In this document: positions 1 to 7,996 of the stretch, one piece after another
How the letters are laid out: every line of letters begins with the position of its first letter
Numbering within the stretch: position 1 is the stretch's first letter
Program-made: the position numbers and the translations under genes
Assembly: GCF_000425065.1 (NCBI RefSeq)
Contig: NZ_AULB01000035.1
Span: 20,482 to 84,481, forward strand
Source of the DNA: Actinomadura rifamycini DSM 43936
GTDB taxonomy: Bacteria; Actinomycetota; Actinomycetes; Streptosporangiales; Streptosporangiaceae
Length of the DNA stretch: 64,000 nucleotides
Direction of reading: 5' to 3'
Notes under the pieces: generated by a model
Database searches by the model: none
What the model was told of the DNA's origin: nothing
What the model saw: only the letters and a program-made list of their open reading frames with translations

Positions 1-233
1 TCTCCCGGCGGGCCGACGGATGGCACCTCGTCGTCAACCTGTCGCCGGGGATAGCGGTCGGCGCCGTGGACGCGACCGGCGACACCCAGCGGCTCACGGC
101 CGTCTGGCTCGCCCCCCGGCCGGACGACCACCGCCCCTCCCCGCCCGCGCCCCTCCGCCTCGGCGACCTGGCCCCGGTCACCGCGTCGGAGATCCTCACC
201 GACCTGGCGGCGCTCGCCGGCGCGGCGGTCTGA
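1..233 (+). CDS. C-terminal end of a DUF4132-like protein (gene starts before the window)
   Basis: Reading in the frame that starts at base 3 gives about 76 residues to a TGA at 231-233. The end reads LRLGDLAPVTASEILTDL and then a short Ala-rich tail. The six full DUF4132 proteins at 22.8-42.6 kb end with the same pattern (FG-DLDPV-x-x-SEAL-x-x-L). The preceding stretch, DGWHLVVNLSPG, matches the beta-strand region that precedes this motif in those proteins (for example DGGWVVAEFG in the first one). I therefore read it as the C-terminus of another family member. There is no start in the window, so whether the gene is complete is unknown. Its last 38 bases overlap the DUF6114 gene on the other strand. 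Confidence 0.6.
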   Translation, partial: SRRADGWHLVVNLSPGIAVGAVDATGDTQRLTAVWLAPRPDDHRPSPPAPLRLGDLAPVTASEILTDLAALAGAAV

Positions 234-645
234 CCGCCGGCCCGCGAGCCCCGCGTGGACGCCGCCCGGGTCGGCCGTCGTCGGCGGGCGGCGTCCACGC
301 GAACGCCAGGGACGCGCCGGTGATCGCGGCGAGGGTGCCGACCAGGAAGCCGCCCAGGTTCGTCAGGACGAACGCGGCGAGGGCGGCGAGGACGGTCAGC
401 AGCGCGACGGGGACGCGCTGCTCGGGCGCGAACCAGAGCGCCGCGCCCAGCGCGGCGAGGAAGAGGCCGAGCAGGAAGGCGGCGTAGCCCCCGACTCCGG
501 TGTGGACGATCAGCCCGGTGCCGACCACCGGCACCAGCAGGATCTCGGCGCCCGCCGCGGCGACCAGCAGGCCCGCGGCGAAGGGGCGGCGGGCGCACCA
601 CGCCGCGGCGGCGCGCCGCCCCGCGGGCAGGCGGCTCAGAAGCAT
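196..645 (-). CDS. DUF6114-type small membrane protein
   Basis: 149 aa. The ATG at 645-643 overlaps the end of the upstream DUF6230 gene by 10 bases, so the two are translationally coupled. Four hydrophobic stretches are visible: about residues 20-40 (FAAGLLVAAAGAEILLVPVV), 47-68, 74-90 and 93-110. They are followed by a basic, Arg/Pro-rich cytoplasmic-looking tail. This small four-helix protein next to a DUF6230 protein is a common pair in actinomycetes. Function is unknown. The tail runs into the 3' end of the convergent gene, so the true conserved part probably ends near residue 118. Confidence 0.75.
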   Translation of the reverse strand: MLLSRLPAGRRAAAAWCARRPFAAGLLVAAAGAEILLVPVVGTGLIVHTGVGGYAAFLLGLFLAALGAALWFAPEQRVPVALLTVLAALAAFVLTNLGGFLVGTLAAITGASLAFAWTPPADDGRPGRRPRGARGPAVRPPRRRAPPGR

Positions 646-1229
646 GCCGGGACGTCCCGCCCGAAGGAGACGTCCAGGCCCGTCACCTGGAACGAGCCGC
701 CCGCCACCATCCAGGCGTCGGCCTTGACGTCGGTGACGGTGAAGCCCCCGGCGCCGACGCCGAAGTCGCCGGGGGAGCCGTCGGCGGGGGTGCCGGTGCC
801 GAGCCCGCCCGCGTCCCGGTTCAGCAGCAGGGACGTGAAGTCGACGTCGGCGTCGACATGGGTGGCGGAGATGCTGAGGCCGGTGATCTGCGAGGCGCGG
901 GCCGGGTCCGTCGCGCCGAGCCGCACCGTGTAGCGGCCGAGGGGCGTGTCGACGTGCGCGGACTGGCACAGCCCGCGGACCCGCGCCGAGCGCATCGTCA
1001 GCACCATGACCGGGTGGTCGGCACCGTCGGCCGTGCGGACGACGGCCGGGTGCAGGCCGAAGCCCTGCCCCGACAGCTCGTCGGCCGACACCTGCATCTG
1101 CCGCCCCGACACCGCGAACGACGCGGGCAGCGCGCCCTGCGCCATCCCGAACGCCAGGACCGCGAGGGCGCCGACGGCCGGCACGAAGAGCACCAGAAAG
1201 CGGCGCAACGGGGCGAGTGGTCGCGTCAT
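636..1229 (-). CDS. DUF6230-type exported/membrane-anchored protein
   Basis: 197 aa. It has an N-terminal basic stretch (MTRPLAPLRRF), then one hydrophobic segment at residues 11-34 acting as a signal anchor or signal peptide. The rest is a soluble beta-rich domain with repeated short strands and a Cys pair (CQSAH at ~100 and the C-terminal ACF). The protein resembles the DUF6230 family, whose members are often mislabelled cholesterol esterase and are nearly always coupled to a DUF6114 protein, as here. It is probably a cell-envelope protein of unknown role. It is divergent from the acyl-AMP ligase gene across ~100 bases that must hold both promoters. Confidence 0.75.
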   Translation of the reverse strand: MTRPLAPLRRFLVLFVPAVGALAVLAFGMAQGALPASFAVSGRQMQVSADELSGQGFGLHPAVVRTADGADHPVMVLTMRSARVRGLCQSAHVDTPLGRYTVRLGATDPARASQITGLSISATHVDADVDFTSLLLNRDAGGLGTGTPADGSPGDFGVGAGGFTVTDVKADAWMVAGGSFQVTGLDVSFGRDVPACF

Positions 1230-1331
1230 CGCGGGCGTCCTTCCCGGTAGCTGCCCGGCTTGGGCCTATGATCGACCCGCCGATGGCTCTCCATGACGAT
1301 ACCATTACCCTTAGTGACCGAAGGGGAGCGG

Positions 1332-3098
1332 ATGGATCTCGTGCGGTGCCTGCGTGAGCGGAGCGAGCGGTACGGGGACGAGCGGTGGTTCGCGTTCGTC
1401 GCTTCCCGGGGCGGGAAACTGGTCGAGACCCGCCGTCTGACCTACGCCGAACTGGACGGGCGGGCGCGGGCGCTGGGCGCGCGGCTGGCCGGGCGCGGCG
1501 CGCGCGGAGAACCCGTCGTCCTGCTGCATCCGACCGGGCCCGAGTTCCTCGTCGCCTTCTTCGGCTGCCTGTACGCCGGGGCGGTCGCCGTGCCGGCGCC
1601 GCTCCCCGCGCTCGATCCGCGCGCGTTCGCCCGCGCCGAGGGCGTCCTCGCCGACACCGGCGCCCGGCTCGTCCTGACCGACGCGGCGAACCTCGCGATG
1701 CTGGACGAGTGGCTGGCGCGGACCGGCCTGCGCGGCCGCGTGCGCTGCGCGGCGACCGACGCCCCGCCGACCGACGCCCCGCCGGGCGATGCCGCGGCCG
1801 GCGCCGTTCCGCCGGGACGCGGCGGCGCCGGGGAGAACGACGTGGCGTACCTGCAGTACACGTCCGGATCGACCAGCCGCCCGCGCGGCGTGATGGTCAC
1901 CCACGGCAACGTCCTCGCCAACTGCGCCGCCATCACCGCGGGCCTCGGCGCGGCGGCGGGCCGCGCGGCGGCCGGGTGGCTGCCCCATTTCCACGACATG
2001 GGCCTGGTCGGCATGTACCTGCACGCCCTCGTCGCGGGCCGCGACCTGGTCGCGGCCTCCCCGACGGCCTTCCTCGCGCGCCCGGCGCTCTGGCTGGAGA
2101 TGATCGACCGGTACCGGGCCGGGTGGACGGTCGCGCCCGACTCCGGGTACGAGTGGCTGGCCCGCCGCTGCCGCCCCGAGGACGCGCGGGGCCTGGACGT
2201 CTCGTGCCTGCGGCGCGCGGTGGTCGGCGCGGAACCGGTCCGGCCCGCGACCCTCGACGCGGTCGCCGGGCGGTTCGCCGCCATCGGCTGGGACCGCCGG
2301 TGCTGGACGCCCGCGTACGGCCTGGCGGAGGCGACGCTGATGGTGAGCATGACGGCGGCGGGCGGCCCGGTCGCCGGCCGCTTCGGCACGGCGGCCCTGC
2401 AGGCCCGCCGGGCCGTGCGCGCGGACGGCGCCGACCCGTGCGCCGACCCCTGCACCGAGCTCGTCGCCGCGGGCCGTCCGTCCGGCGCGGAGGTGCGGAT
2501 CGTCGACCCGGAGACGCGCGCCGAACTGGGGGAGGGCCGGGTCGGGGAGATCTGGGCGGCGGGGGCGGGGGTGGCCCTCGGCTACCGCGGCGACGAGCGG
2601 GCGACCGGGCGCACCTTCCGCGCCCGCCTGCGCGACGGCCGCGGCCCGTTCCTGCGCACCGGCGACCTCGGCTTCGTCCTGGACGGCGACCTGTACGTGA
2701 CCGGACGCCTGAAGGAGATCGTCATCGTCAACGGCCGCAACGTCCACCCCTACGACCTGGAGGAGGCGGGGCGGCGCGCGCATCCGGCGGCGGGCGCGGG
2801 CGCCGCGTTCGCCGTGCGGGACGGCCGCGAGCACCTCGTCCTCGTCCAGGAGGTCCGGGCGCGGAACGGGGAGCCGCTCGCGGAGGCGGCGCGGCGGATC
2901 CGGCGCGCGGCGAGCGGCGCGGCGGGCGTCCCGGTGAGCGTGGTGCTCGTGCGCCGCAACGGCGTCCCGCGCACCACCAGCGGGAAGGTGCAGCGCGCCC
3001 GGACGCGCCGGGAGTGGCTCGGCGGGCGCCTCACGGTCCTGCACGCCGACCTCGCCCCGGACGTCGGCGCCCTGCTGGACCGGGTCAGCGGCACATGA
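1332..3098 (+). CDS. Fatty acyl-AMP ligase (FAAL)
   Basis: 588 aa adenylate-forming enzyme that would activate a fatty acid as acyl-AMP and pass it to an acyl carrier protein. The ATP motif is YTSGSTSRPRG at about residues 176-186. The adenylate motif is YGLAEATL. The hinge is TGDLGFVLDGDLYVTGR followed by KEIVIVNGRN, typical of FadD32/FAAL proteins rather than CoA ligases. The C-terminal catalytic lysine region is TTSGKVQR. I chose ATG 1332 because AAGGGGAG lies just upstream; an ATG at 1293 in the same frame lacks a ribosome site. It converges on and overlaps (14 bases) the OleB-like gene. It probably supplies the starter chain for the neighbouring ACP/PKS, although it is not in their operon. 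Confidence 0.85.
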   Translation: MDLVRCLRERSERYGDERWFAFVASRGGKLVETRRLTYAELDGRARALGARLAGRGARGEPVVLLHPTGPEFLVAFFGCLYAGAVAVPAPLPALDPRAFARAEGVLADTGARLVLTDAANLAMLDEWLARTGLRGRVRCAATDAPPTDAPPGDAAAGAVPPGRGGAGENDVAYLQYTSGSTSRPRGVMVTHGNVLANCAAITAGLGAAAGRAAAGWLPHFHDMGLVGMYLHALVAGRDLVAASPTAFLARPALWLEMIDRYRAGWTVAPDSGYEWLARRCRPEDARGLDVSCLRRAVVGAEPVRPATLDAVAGRFAAIGWDRRCWTPAYGLAEATLMVSMTAAGGPVAGRFGTAALQARRAVRADGADPCADPCTELVAAGRPSGAEVRIVDPETRAELGEGRVGEIWAAGAGVALGYRGDERATGRTFRARLRDGRGPFLRTGDLGFVLDGDLYVTGRLKEIVIVNGRNVHPYDLEEAGRRAHPAAGAGAAFAVRDGREHLVLVQEVRARNGEPLAEAARRIRRAASGAAGVPVSVVLVRRNGVPRTTSGKVQRARTRREWLGGRLTVLHADLAPDVGALLDRVSGT

Positions 3099-3990
3099 AG
3101 TCGCGGAGCTCGACCAGGAACCGGTAGCCGGTGTCCTCGAGGACGTAGTGCCCCGCGTCCTCGTAGGCGTGCGTCCGCGCGGCGGGGAAGCGCCGCCGCC
3201 ACTCGTCCAGCATCGCCCGGTCGAGGACGACGTCCCGCAGCCCCCACCCGATGAGGACGGGCAGGTGCGCGAACGCGGCGAGCGCCTCGCCCGCGCCGTG
3301 CAGCAGCGGCCACGCCGGGTCGCCCGGCCGCAGCGGGACGTCCTGGACGAACCGCTGGATCGCGCGGCGGTTCGCGGGGTCGGCCGTCGGCGCGAGGAAC
3401 GCGGCCCGGACGGCTTTCGGCATCGGGCGCCGCACCCCCAGCGGCGGCAGGGTCGCGAGCCGCGCGAACAGGTTGTGCCGCAGGAACATCCGCTCGCCGA
3501 GCCGGGTGTCGCGCAGCACCCGGAACGGGACGCGCAGCGGCACGCGGACCCGTTCGCCGTGCGGGTTCGGGAAGGCGGCCGTGTTGAGGACGACGAGGCG
3601 CTCCACGCGCTCGGGGCGCCGGGCGGCCCACGCCGCGCCGATCGGGCCGCCCCAGTCGTGCATCGCCAGCGTCCAGCCGCGTTCCGGGGCGCCCCGCTCG
3701 GCGATCAGGTACTCGACCAGGGCGTCGAGGTCGTCGACCCGGGAGGCCAGCGTGTAGGCGTACCGGTCCTCGCCGGGCTTGTCGGACAGCCCCATCCCGA
3801 CGTGGTCGGGCGCGACGCAGCGGAACCGGTCGCGGAGCGTCAGGATCGGCCACCGCCACAGGTAGCTCCACGACGGGTTGCCGTGGACGAACAGGACCGG
3901 CGGCCCCGAGCCCTCGTCCACGTAGTGGAGCCGGACGCCGCCGAGGTCGAGCCGGTGGGACGCGAACGGGTACTCCGGGAACCGGTTCAC
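3085..3990 (-). CDS. oleB-like: Alpha/beta hydrolase, haloalkane-dehalogenase/OleB-like (beta-lactone decarboxylase candidate)
   Basis: 301 aa. Sequence marks of the haloalkane dehalogenase/OleB fold are present: an oxyanion region VHGNPSWSYLWRW (about 35-47), a nucleophile elbow HDWGGPIG with Asp112, a downstream acidic residue in the GLRDVVLD region, and a His near residue 281 (DAGHYVLE). In olefin pathways OleB converts the beta-lactone from OleC into a cis-olefin and CO2. Membership of that branch is inferred from the adjacent OleC/OleD/OleA-like genes. The GTG start at 3990 overlaps the stop of the reductase gene (GTGA), so it is the last gene of the PKS operon. Taken alone it could be an ordinary haloalkane dehalogenase or epoxide hydrolase-like enzyme. 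Confidence 0.75.
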   Translation of the reverse strand: MNRFPEYPFASHRLDLGGVRLHYVDEGSGPPVLFVHGNPSWSYLWRWPILTLRDRFRCVAPDHVGMGLSDKPGEDRYAYTLASRVDDLDALVEYLIAERGAPERGWTLAMHDWGGPIGAAWAARRPERVERLVVLNTAAFPNPHGERVRVPLRVPFRVLRDTRLGERMFLRHNLFARLATLPPLGVRRPMPKAVRAAFLAPTADPANRRAIQRFVQDVPLRPGDPAWPLLHGAGEALAAFAHLPVLIGWGLRDVVLDRAMLDEWRRRFPAARTHAYEDAGHYVLEDTGYRFLVELRDFMCR

Positions 3991-4988
3991 CGGGCCGCCC
4001 GCAGCGGCCGCCGCTCCAGGTGCGCGGCCAGCCGCGCGAGGCCCGTCGCGGTGTCCACGGACGGGCGGTAGCCGAGGTCGCGGCGCGCGGCCGAGAGGTC
4101 GAACCAGTGCGCGGTGGACGCCTGGTTCACCAGGAAGCGCGTCAGCGGCGGCTCGCCCCGCACGCCGGGCAGCCGGTACGCGGCCTCCACCAGCGCCCCC
4201 GCGGCGTAGGCGGGCCGGACGAACGGGAGCCGCCGCGTCACCGGCGGCAGCCCCGCCGCCGCCAGCAGCGAGTTCAGCCACGCCCCCATGCCCCGCGGCT
4301 CGCCCTGGCTGATGAAGTAGGCGCGGCCGACCAGCGGCGACCCCGGCTCCAGCAGGTCGAGCGCGCGGACGTGCGCCTCGGCGGCGTTGTCGATGTAGAC
4401 GGTGTCGACCGGTTTGTCGGTCCTGCCGAGGAGCCAGAGCCGGTGCCGCCGCGCGGCGAGCCGGGGCAGGAAGTGCGGGTCGCCCGGCCCCCAGATCAGG
4501 TGGGGCCGCAGCGCCACGGCCGGGACGAGCCGCCCCGCCGCGCCCAGCACCAGGCCCTCGGCCGCGGCCTTCGTGCGCGGGTACGCGGCCAGGAAGCGCC
4601 GCGCGTACGGGACGGACTCGTCCACGCCCGCCAGGTCGCGGCCGGCGTGCACGACGCTCGGCGACGACGTGTGGACGAGCCGGGCCCCGGCACGCGCGCA
4701 CGCCTCCAGCACGTGCCGCGTGCCGTCCACGTTGACGTGCTCGTAGTCGCGGGCGCGGCCGCCGACGCCCGCCTTCGCGGCGCAGTGCACGACGGCGTCG
4801 CACAGTTCCGCCGCGGCGAGCACCGCGCCACGGTCGCGGACGTCGGCGAGGTGCTGGACGACGCCGAGCTCGTCCAGCGCGGCGGACCGGTGCCGCTGCA
4901 GCGCGTGCACCGTGTCGCCGCGCTCGGCGAGGCGCCGGCACACGGCCGCGCCGAGGAACCCGCCGCCGCCCGTCACCAGGACCTTCAC
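3987..4988 (-). CDS. oleD-like: NAD(P)-dependent 3-beta-hydroxysteroid-dehydrogenase-like reductase, OleD-like
   Basis: 333 aa extended short-chain dehydrogenase. The Rossmann motif TGGGGFLG is at residues 6-13. The catalytic Ser region is HTSSPSVVHAG, and the Tyr/Lys pair is in AYPRTKAAAEGL. A conserved RPHLIWGPGD segment follows. These are hallmarks of the 3-beta-HSD/NSDHL branch, to which OleD belongs. OleD reduces the 2-alkyl-3-ketoacid made by OleA to the 2-alkyl-3-hydroxyacid, the substrate of OleC. The gene starts with GTG (4988), overlapping the stop of the OleC-like gene by GTGA, and its own stop overlaps the start of the hydrolase. Tight coupling supports a shared pathway. Confidence 0.75.
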   Translation of the reverse strand: MKVLVTGGGGFLGAAVCRRLAERGDTVHALQRHRSAALDELGVVQHLADVRDRGAVLAAAELCDAVVHCAAKAGVGGRARDYEHVNVDGTRHVLEACARAGARLVHTSSPSVVHAGRDLAGVDESVPYARRFLAAYPRTKAAAEGLVLGAAGRLVPAVALRPHLIWGPGDPHFLPRLAARRHRLWLLGRTDKPVDTVYIDNAAEAHVRALDLLEPGSPLVGRAYFISQGEPRGMGAWLNSLLAAAGLPPVTRRLPFVRPAYAAGALVEAAYRLPGVRGEPPLTRFLVNQASTAHWFDLSAARRDLGYRPSVDTATGLARLAAHLERRPLRAAR

Positions 4989-6667
4989 CGCGCCTCCCCG
5001 GCCCGCCGGCGCGCCGGGTCGCGGGCCTCCTCGCGGGCGGTCTCGCGCGCCGCCCACAGCGCCAGCTCGTTCCGGCGGATCTTGCTGTTGTGCCGCACGT
5101 CCACCGGGAACCCGTAGTTGAACAGGACGTCGCGGATCGCGGCCGTCCCCGGCCGCCGCGCCGCGACCGCGAGCAGCTCGGCCCGCAGCCGCGCCCGCTG
5201 CGCCCGCCCGGTGCCCGGTTCGGGCTCCACCACCAGGACGGGGCGCTGCCGGGGCGGCGAGCCGAGGCCGACGAGGGCGGAGCGGCGCACCCCCGGCACC
5301 GTGTCGAAGACCGGCTCGACGTGGTCGGTGTACAGTTCGCCGCCGTCCGCCGTCCGGACGCGCTCGTCCTTGCGGCCCGCGAACCACAGCCGGCCCTCCG
5401 CGTCGACGCGGCCGAGGTCGCCCATGCGGTGCACGGTCCGGTCCCCGTCGGCGATGCGGGCGCGGGCGGTGGCGCCCGGCCGCTCCAGGTACGGGTCCGC
5501 GACGGTCGGCCCGGCGACGGTGATCTCGCCGATCGCCCCGTCCGGGACGAGCAGCTCGTCGCTCCACTTGCGGATCGGCTCGTCGGTCACCGCGATGACG
5601 CGGACGAGCTGGCCCGGCAGCGGCCGGCCGAGGCAGGTCCCGGCGCCGTCCGCGGTCGCGTCGCCGGTCGCCGCGAGCTCCCGGCCGTCGATTACGCTGA
5701 CCGGCATGCACTCGGTCGCCCCGTACGCGGAGAACAGCTCCGCGTGCGCCGGGAGGCAGGCGCGCGCCCGCCGGAGCACCGCGTGCGGCAGCGGCGCGCC
5801 CGCGGTGAGGACCGTGCGGACCGGCGCCAGCGAGTGCCCGCCGGTCAGGCTGTAGCGGGCGATCCGGTCCAGCAGCGCGGGCGGCGCGAACAGCGCGCTC
5901 ACCCCGAACCGGCGGATGTCGCCGACGAGGGTGTCCGGGCGGGCCGACGCGGGGCGCCGCGCGTCCACGGCGGGGAACACCGCGCAGGCGCCCAGGAGGG
6001 TCGCGCCGAGCGCGAACGGCGGGAACGTCGACAGCACCCGCGTGCCGGGTTCGAGCGGCCGGGTCGCGTCGAGCATCCGCACCTGCGCCAGCAGGTGCCG
6101 GTGCCGCAGCGGGACGCCCTTCGGCACCCCGGTCGACCCCGACGTGTACGCGATCAGCGCGAGGTCCTCGGGTTCGGGTTCGGGCCCGGTCTCCAGGGCG
6201 GGCGGCGCGTCCGCGCGCAGCCGGTGCACGGTGCGGCCGAGCCACATCCGCCGCGGCCCGACCGTGATCGAGGTGCGGACGCAGCTGCGCGCCCACCCGA
6301 GCGCGACCCGGGCGGCCTGCGCGACCGGGACGCCGATGAACACCTCCGGCGCCGCCTCCGCCATGCAGGCCCGCAGCGCCGCCTGCGGGAGCGCCGGGTC
6401 GATCAGCACGGGGACGGCGCCCATCCGCAGCAGCGCGTGCACGGTCGCGAGCAGCTCGATGCCCGGCGGCACCATCACCGACGTGCGGGTCCCGGCCTCC
6501 ACCCCGGCGCTGCGCAGGCCCGCCGCCGTCCGGTCGATGAGGACGGCCAGCTCCGCGAACGTCACGCTGCGGGGCGAGCGGCCGCCCGTCACGCACGCGA
6601 CCGTGTCGGGCCGCGCGCGGACCTGCGCGTCGAACATGACCGCGAGCCGGGCCCCTTCTGTGATCAT
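4985..6667 (-). CDS. oleC-like: AMP-dependent synthetase, OleC-like beta-lactone synthetase
   Basis: 560 aa ANL-superfamily enzyme. The ATP motif YTSGSTGVPKG is at about residues 174-184, the adenylate motif is YGATECMP, and the hinge is MGDLGRVDAEGRLWFAGRKD. The C-terminal lysine sits in VDVRHNSKIRR, a block I recognise from OleC proteins, where a D-x-R-H-N-x-K-I motif is typical. OleC uses ATP to close a 2-alkyl-3-hydroxyacid into a cis-beta-lactone. The ATG at 6667 lies 7 bases after the OleA-like stop. This is the strongest single indicator that the operon makes a beta-lactone intermediate or product. If the hydrolase were inactive, the lactone itself could be the product. Confidence 0.8.
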   Translation of the reverse strand: MITEGARLAVMFDAQVRARPDTVACVTGGRSPRSVTFAELAVLIDRTAAGLRSAGVEAGTRTSVMVPPGIELLATVHALLRMGAVPVLIDPALPQAALRACMAEAAPEVFIGVPVAQAARVALGWARSCVRTSITVGPRRMWLGRTVHRLRADAPPALETGPEPEPEDLALIAYTSGSTGVPKGVPLRHRHLLAQVRMLDATRPLEPGTRVLSTFPPFALGATLLGACAVFPAVDARRPASARPDTLVGDIRRFGVSALFAPPALLDRIARYSLTGGHSLAPVRTVLTAGAPLPHAVLRRARACLPAHAELFSAYGATECMPVSVIDGRELAATGDATADGAGTCLGRPLPGQLVRVIAVTDEPIRKWSDELLVPDGAIGEITVAGPTVADPYLERPGATARARIADGDRTVHRMGDLGRVDAEGRLWFAGRKDERVRTADGGELYTDHVEPVFDTVPGVRRSALVGLGSPPRQRPVLVVEPEPGTGRAQRARLRAELLAVAARRPGTAAIRDVLFNYGFPVDVRHNSKIRRNELALWAARETAREEARDPARRRAGEAR

Positions 6668-6674
6668 CTCCGGG

Positions 6675-7694
6675 TCACCACCGCGCGATGACGATGCCGG
6701 CGCTGATGCCGCTCGCCAGCCCGACCATCGCGACGAGGTCGCCGCGCCGGACCCGGCCGTCCCGCACGGCCCGCGCGAGCTGCAGCGGCAGGGTGGCGGA
6801 CGCGACGTTGCCGTGGTCGGCGATCGTGACCACGGTCTTGTCCGGCGGGATCCCGGCGCGGTCGCAGAACGCCCACAGGTAGGGCAGCGCGGCCTGGTGG
6901 ACGCAGACGACGGCGAAGTCGCGCCAGCGGAGCCCCGCCTCGGCGAGCGGCTTGTGCAGGGCCTCCAGGTCGAGCCGGTTGAACGCGTCCGCGAACGCGA
7001 GGAAGTCGTAGTCGAACCGGCCGATGGCCGCCGCGGGGGCGTCCGGGTCCGACGTCAGGTTCGTGACCGGGACGGCGGCCAGCCGCCAGGCGGCGGACTC
7101 GGCGGAGAACCGGGTGCCGAGGACGCCCGGCTCCGCGCCGGCCTCCAGCACCATCGCGGCCCCGGCGTCGGAGAACGTGTAGTGCACCGCCGCGGCGAAG
7201 AACTCCTCGGTGCTCGCGACCGTCCAGGGCGTCCCGGAGCTGAGCAGCTCCCCGCAGGCGATGAGGATCCGGCGGTGCGTGCCCCGGGCGATGAACGCGT
7301 CGGCGATCTCGATCGCGTTGACGAAGCCGTTGCAGGCGTTGCGGACGTCGAACACCGGGCAGGCGGCGCCGAGCTTGGCGGCGACGACGTGCGCGGTGGC
7401 GGGCTCGACGGTGTCGCCGAGCACCCCCGCGTAGATGACGAGGTCGAGGTCGAGGGGGCGCGCCCCCGCATCCTCCAGCGCCTCCCGGGACGCTCTGACC
7501 GCCAGGTCGGACGGCAGCTCGCCGGGCGCGGCCAGGTGCCGCCGCCGGACGCCGCTGCCGCGCTCGACGAGCCCCCGGGGGAAGTCCGCCCCCGGGCTGC
7601 GCGCCGCGACCCGGTCCTCGAGTTCCCCGGTGGTCATCGTCGTCTCCGGCAGGTACGCGGACACGGCGGCCAGCCGGCTGCGCGGGGCGTTCAT
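6675..7694 (-). CDS. oleA-like: Ketoacyl synthase III/thiolase-fold enzyme, OleA-like head-to-head condensing enzyme
   Basis: 339 aa. The KAS III-type triad is visible: Cys121 in RNACNGFVNAI, His266 in VCVHQAALPYL, and Asn296 in ADHGNVASATLP. Length and motifs fit OleA/FabH-like enzymes. OleA performs a non-decarboxylative Claisen condensation of two acyl thioesters to a beta-ketoacid. In this operon one or both acyl donors could be carried by the adjacent ACP or the PKS. The ATG at 7694 overlaps the ACP stop (ATGA) and has a strong AAGGAGAG ribosome site inside the ACP gene. From sequence alone a FabH-like starter-unit synthase is the main alternative; the neighbouring OleC/OleD genes favour OleA. 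Confidence 0.75.
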   Translation of the reverse strand: MNAPRSRLAAVSAYLPETTMTTGELEDRVAARSPGADFPRGLVERGSGVRRRHLAAPGELPSDLAVRASREALEDAGARPLDLDLVIYAGVLGDTVEPATAHVVAAKLGAACPVFDVRNACNGFVNAIEIADAFIARGTHRRILIACGELLSSGTPWTVASTEEFFAAAVHYTFSDAGAAMVLEAGAEPGVLGTRFSAESAAWRLAAVPVTNLTSDPDAPAAAIGRFDYDFLAFADAFNRLDLEALHKPLAEAGLRWRDFAVVCVHQAALPYLWAFCDRAGIPPDKTVVTIADHGNVASATLPLQLARAVRDGRVRRGDLVAMVGLASGISAGIVIARW

Positions 7695-7960
7695 CGCGAC
7701 ATCTCTCCTTGCACGGTGCGGTGGACCAGATCGGCCAGCTCCAGCACCGTCCTGGTGATGATCAGCCGGTCGAGCGGTAGTTCGACGTTCAGCCGCTCCT
7801 CGATCGTGTACACGGCGGCGTAGAGGGTGCGGGACTCCATTCCGGGCAGGTCGGCCCAGCTTGCGTCGGGCGCGACCTCCTCCGGGTCGAGCGTCAGCGT
7901 GTCGGCGAGGACGCCGCGGACGAGATCGAGCATCGGGATCGGTACGGCGGACGTGGCCAC
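7691..7960 (-). CDS. Free-standing acyl carrier protein with atypical attachment motif
   Basis: 89 aa, acidic, predicted four-helix carrier fold. The usual D-S-L/M phosphopantetheine site is replaced by PGMESRTLY: the Ser is kept (residue ~43), but Glu precedes it and Arg follows. The gene sits between the PKS (36 bases upstream) and the OleA-like gene (ATGA overlap). It is the obvious partner for the acyl-AMP ligase and for transfer of a chain to the PKS or to OleA. Whether the changed motif still accepts phosphopantetheine cannot be told from sequence. Confidence 0.75.
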   Translation of the reverse strand: MATSAVPIPMLDLVRGVLADTLTLDPEEVAPDASWADLPGMESRTLYAAVYTIEERLNVELPLDRLIITRTVLELADLVHRTVQGEMSR

Positions 7961-7996
7961 CTTTCCTCCTCGGGTGCGGAACGGCTTCGCGTGCGG

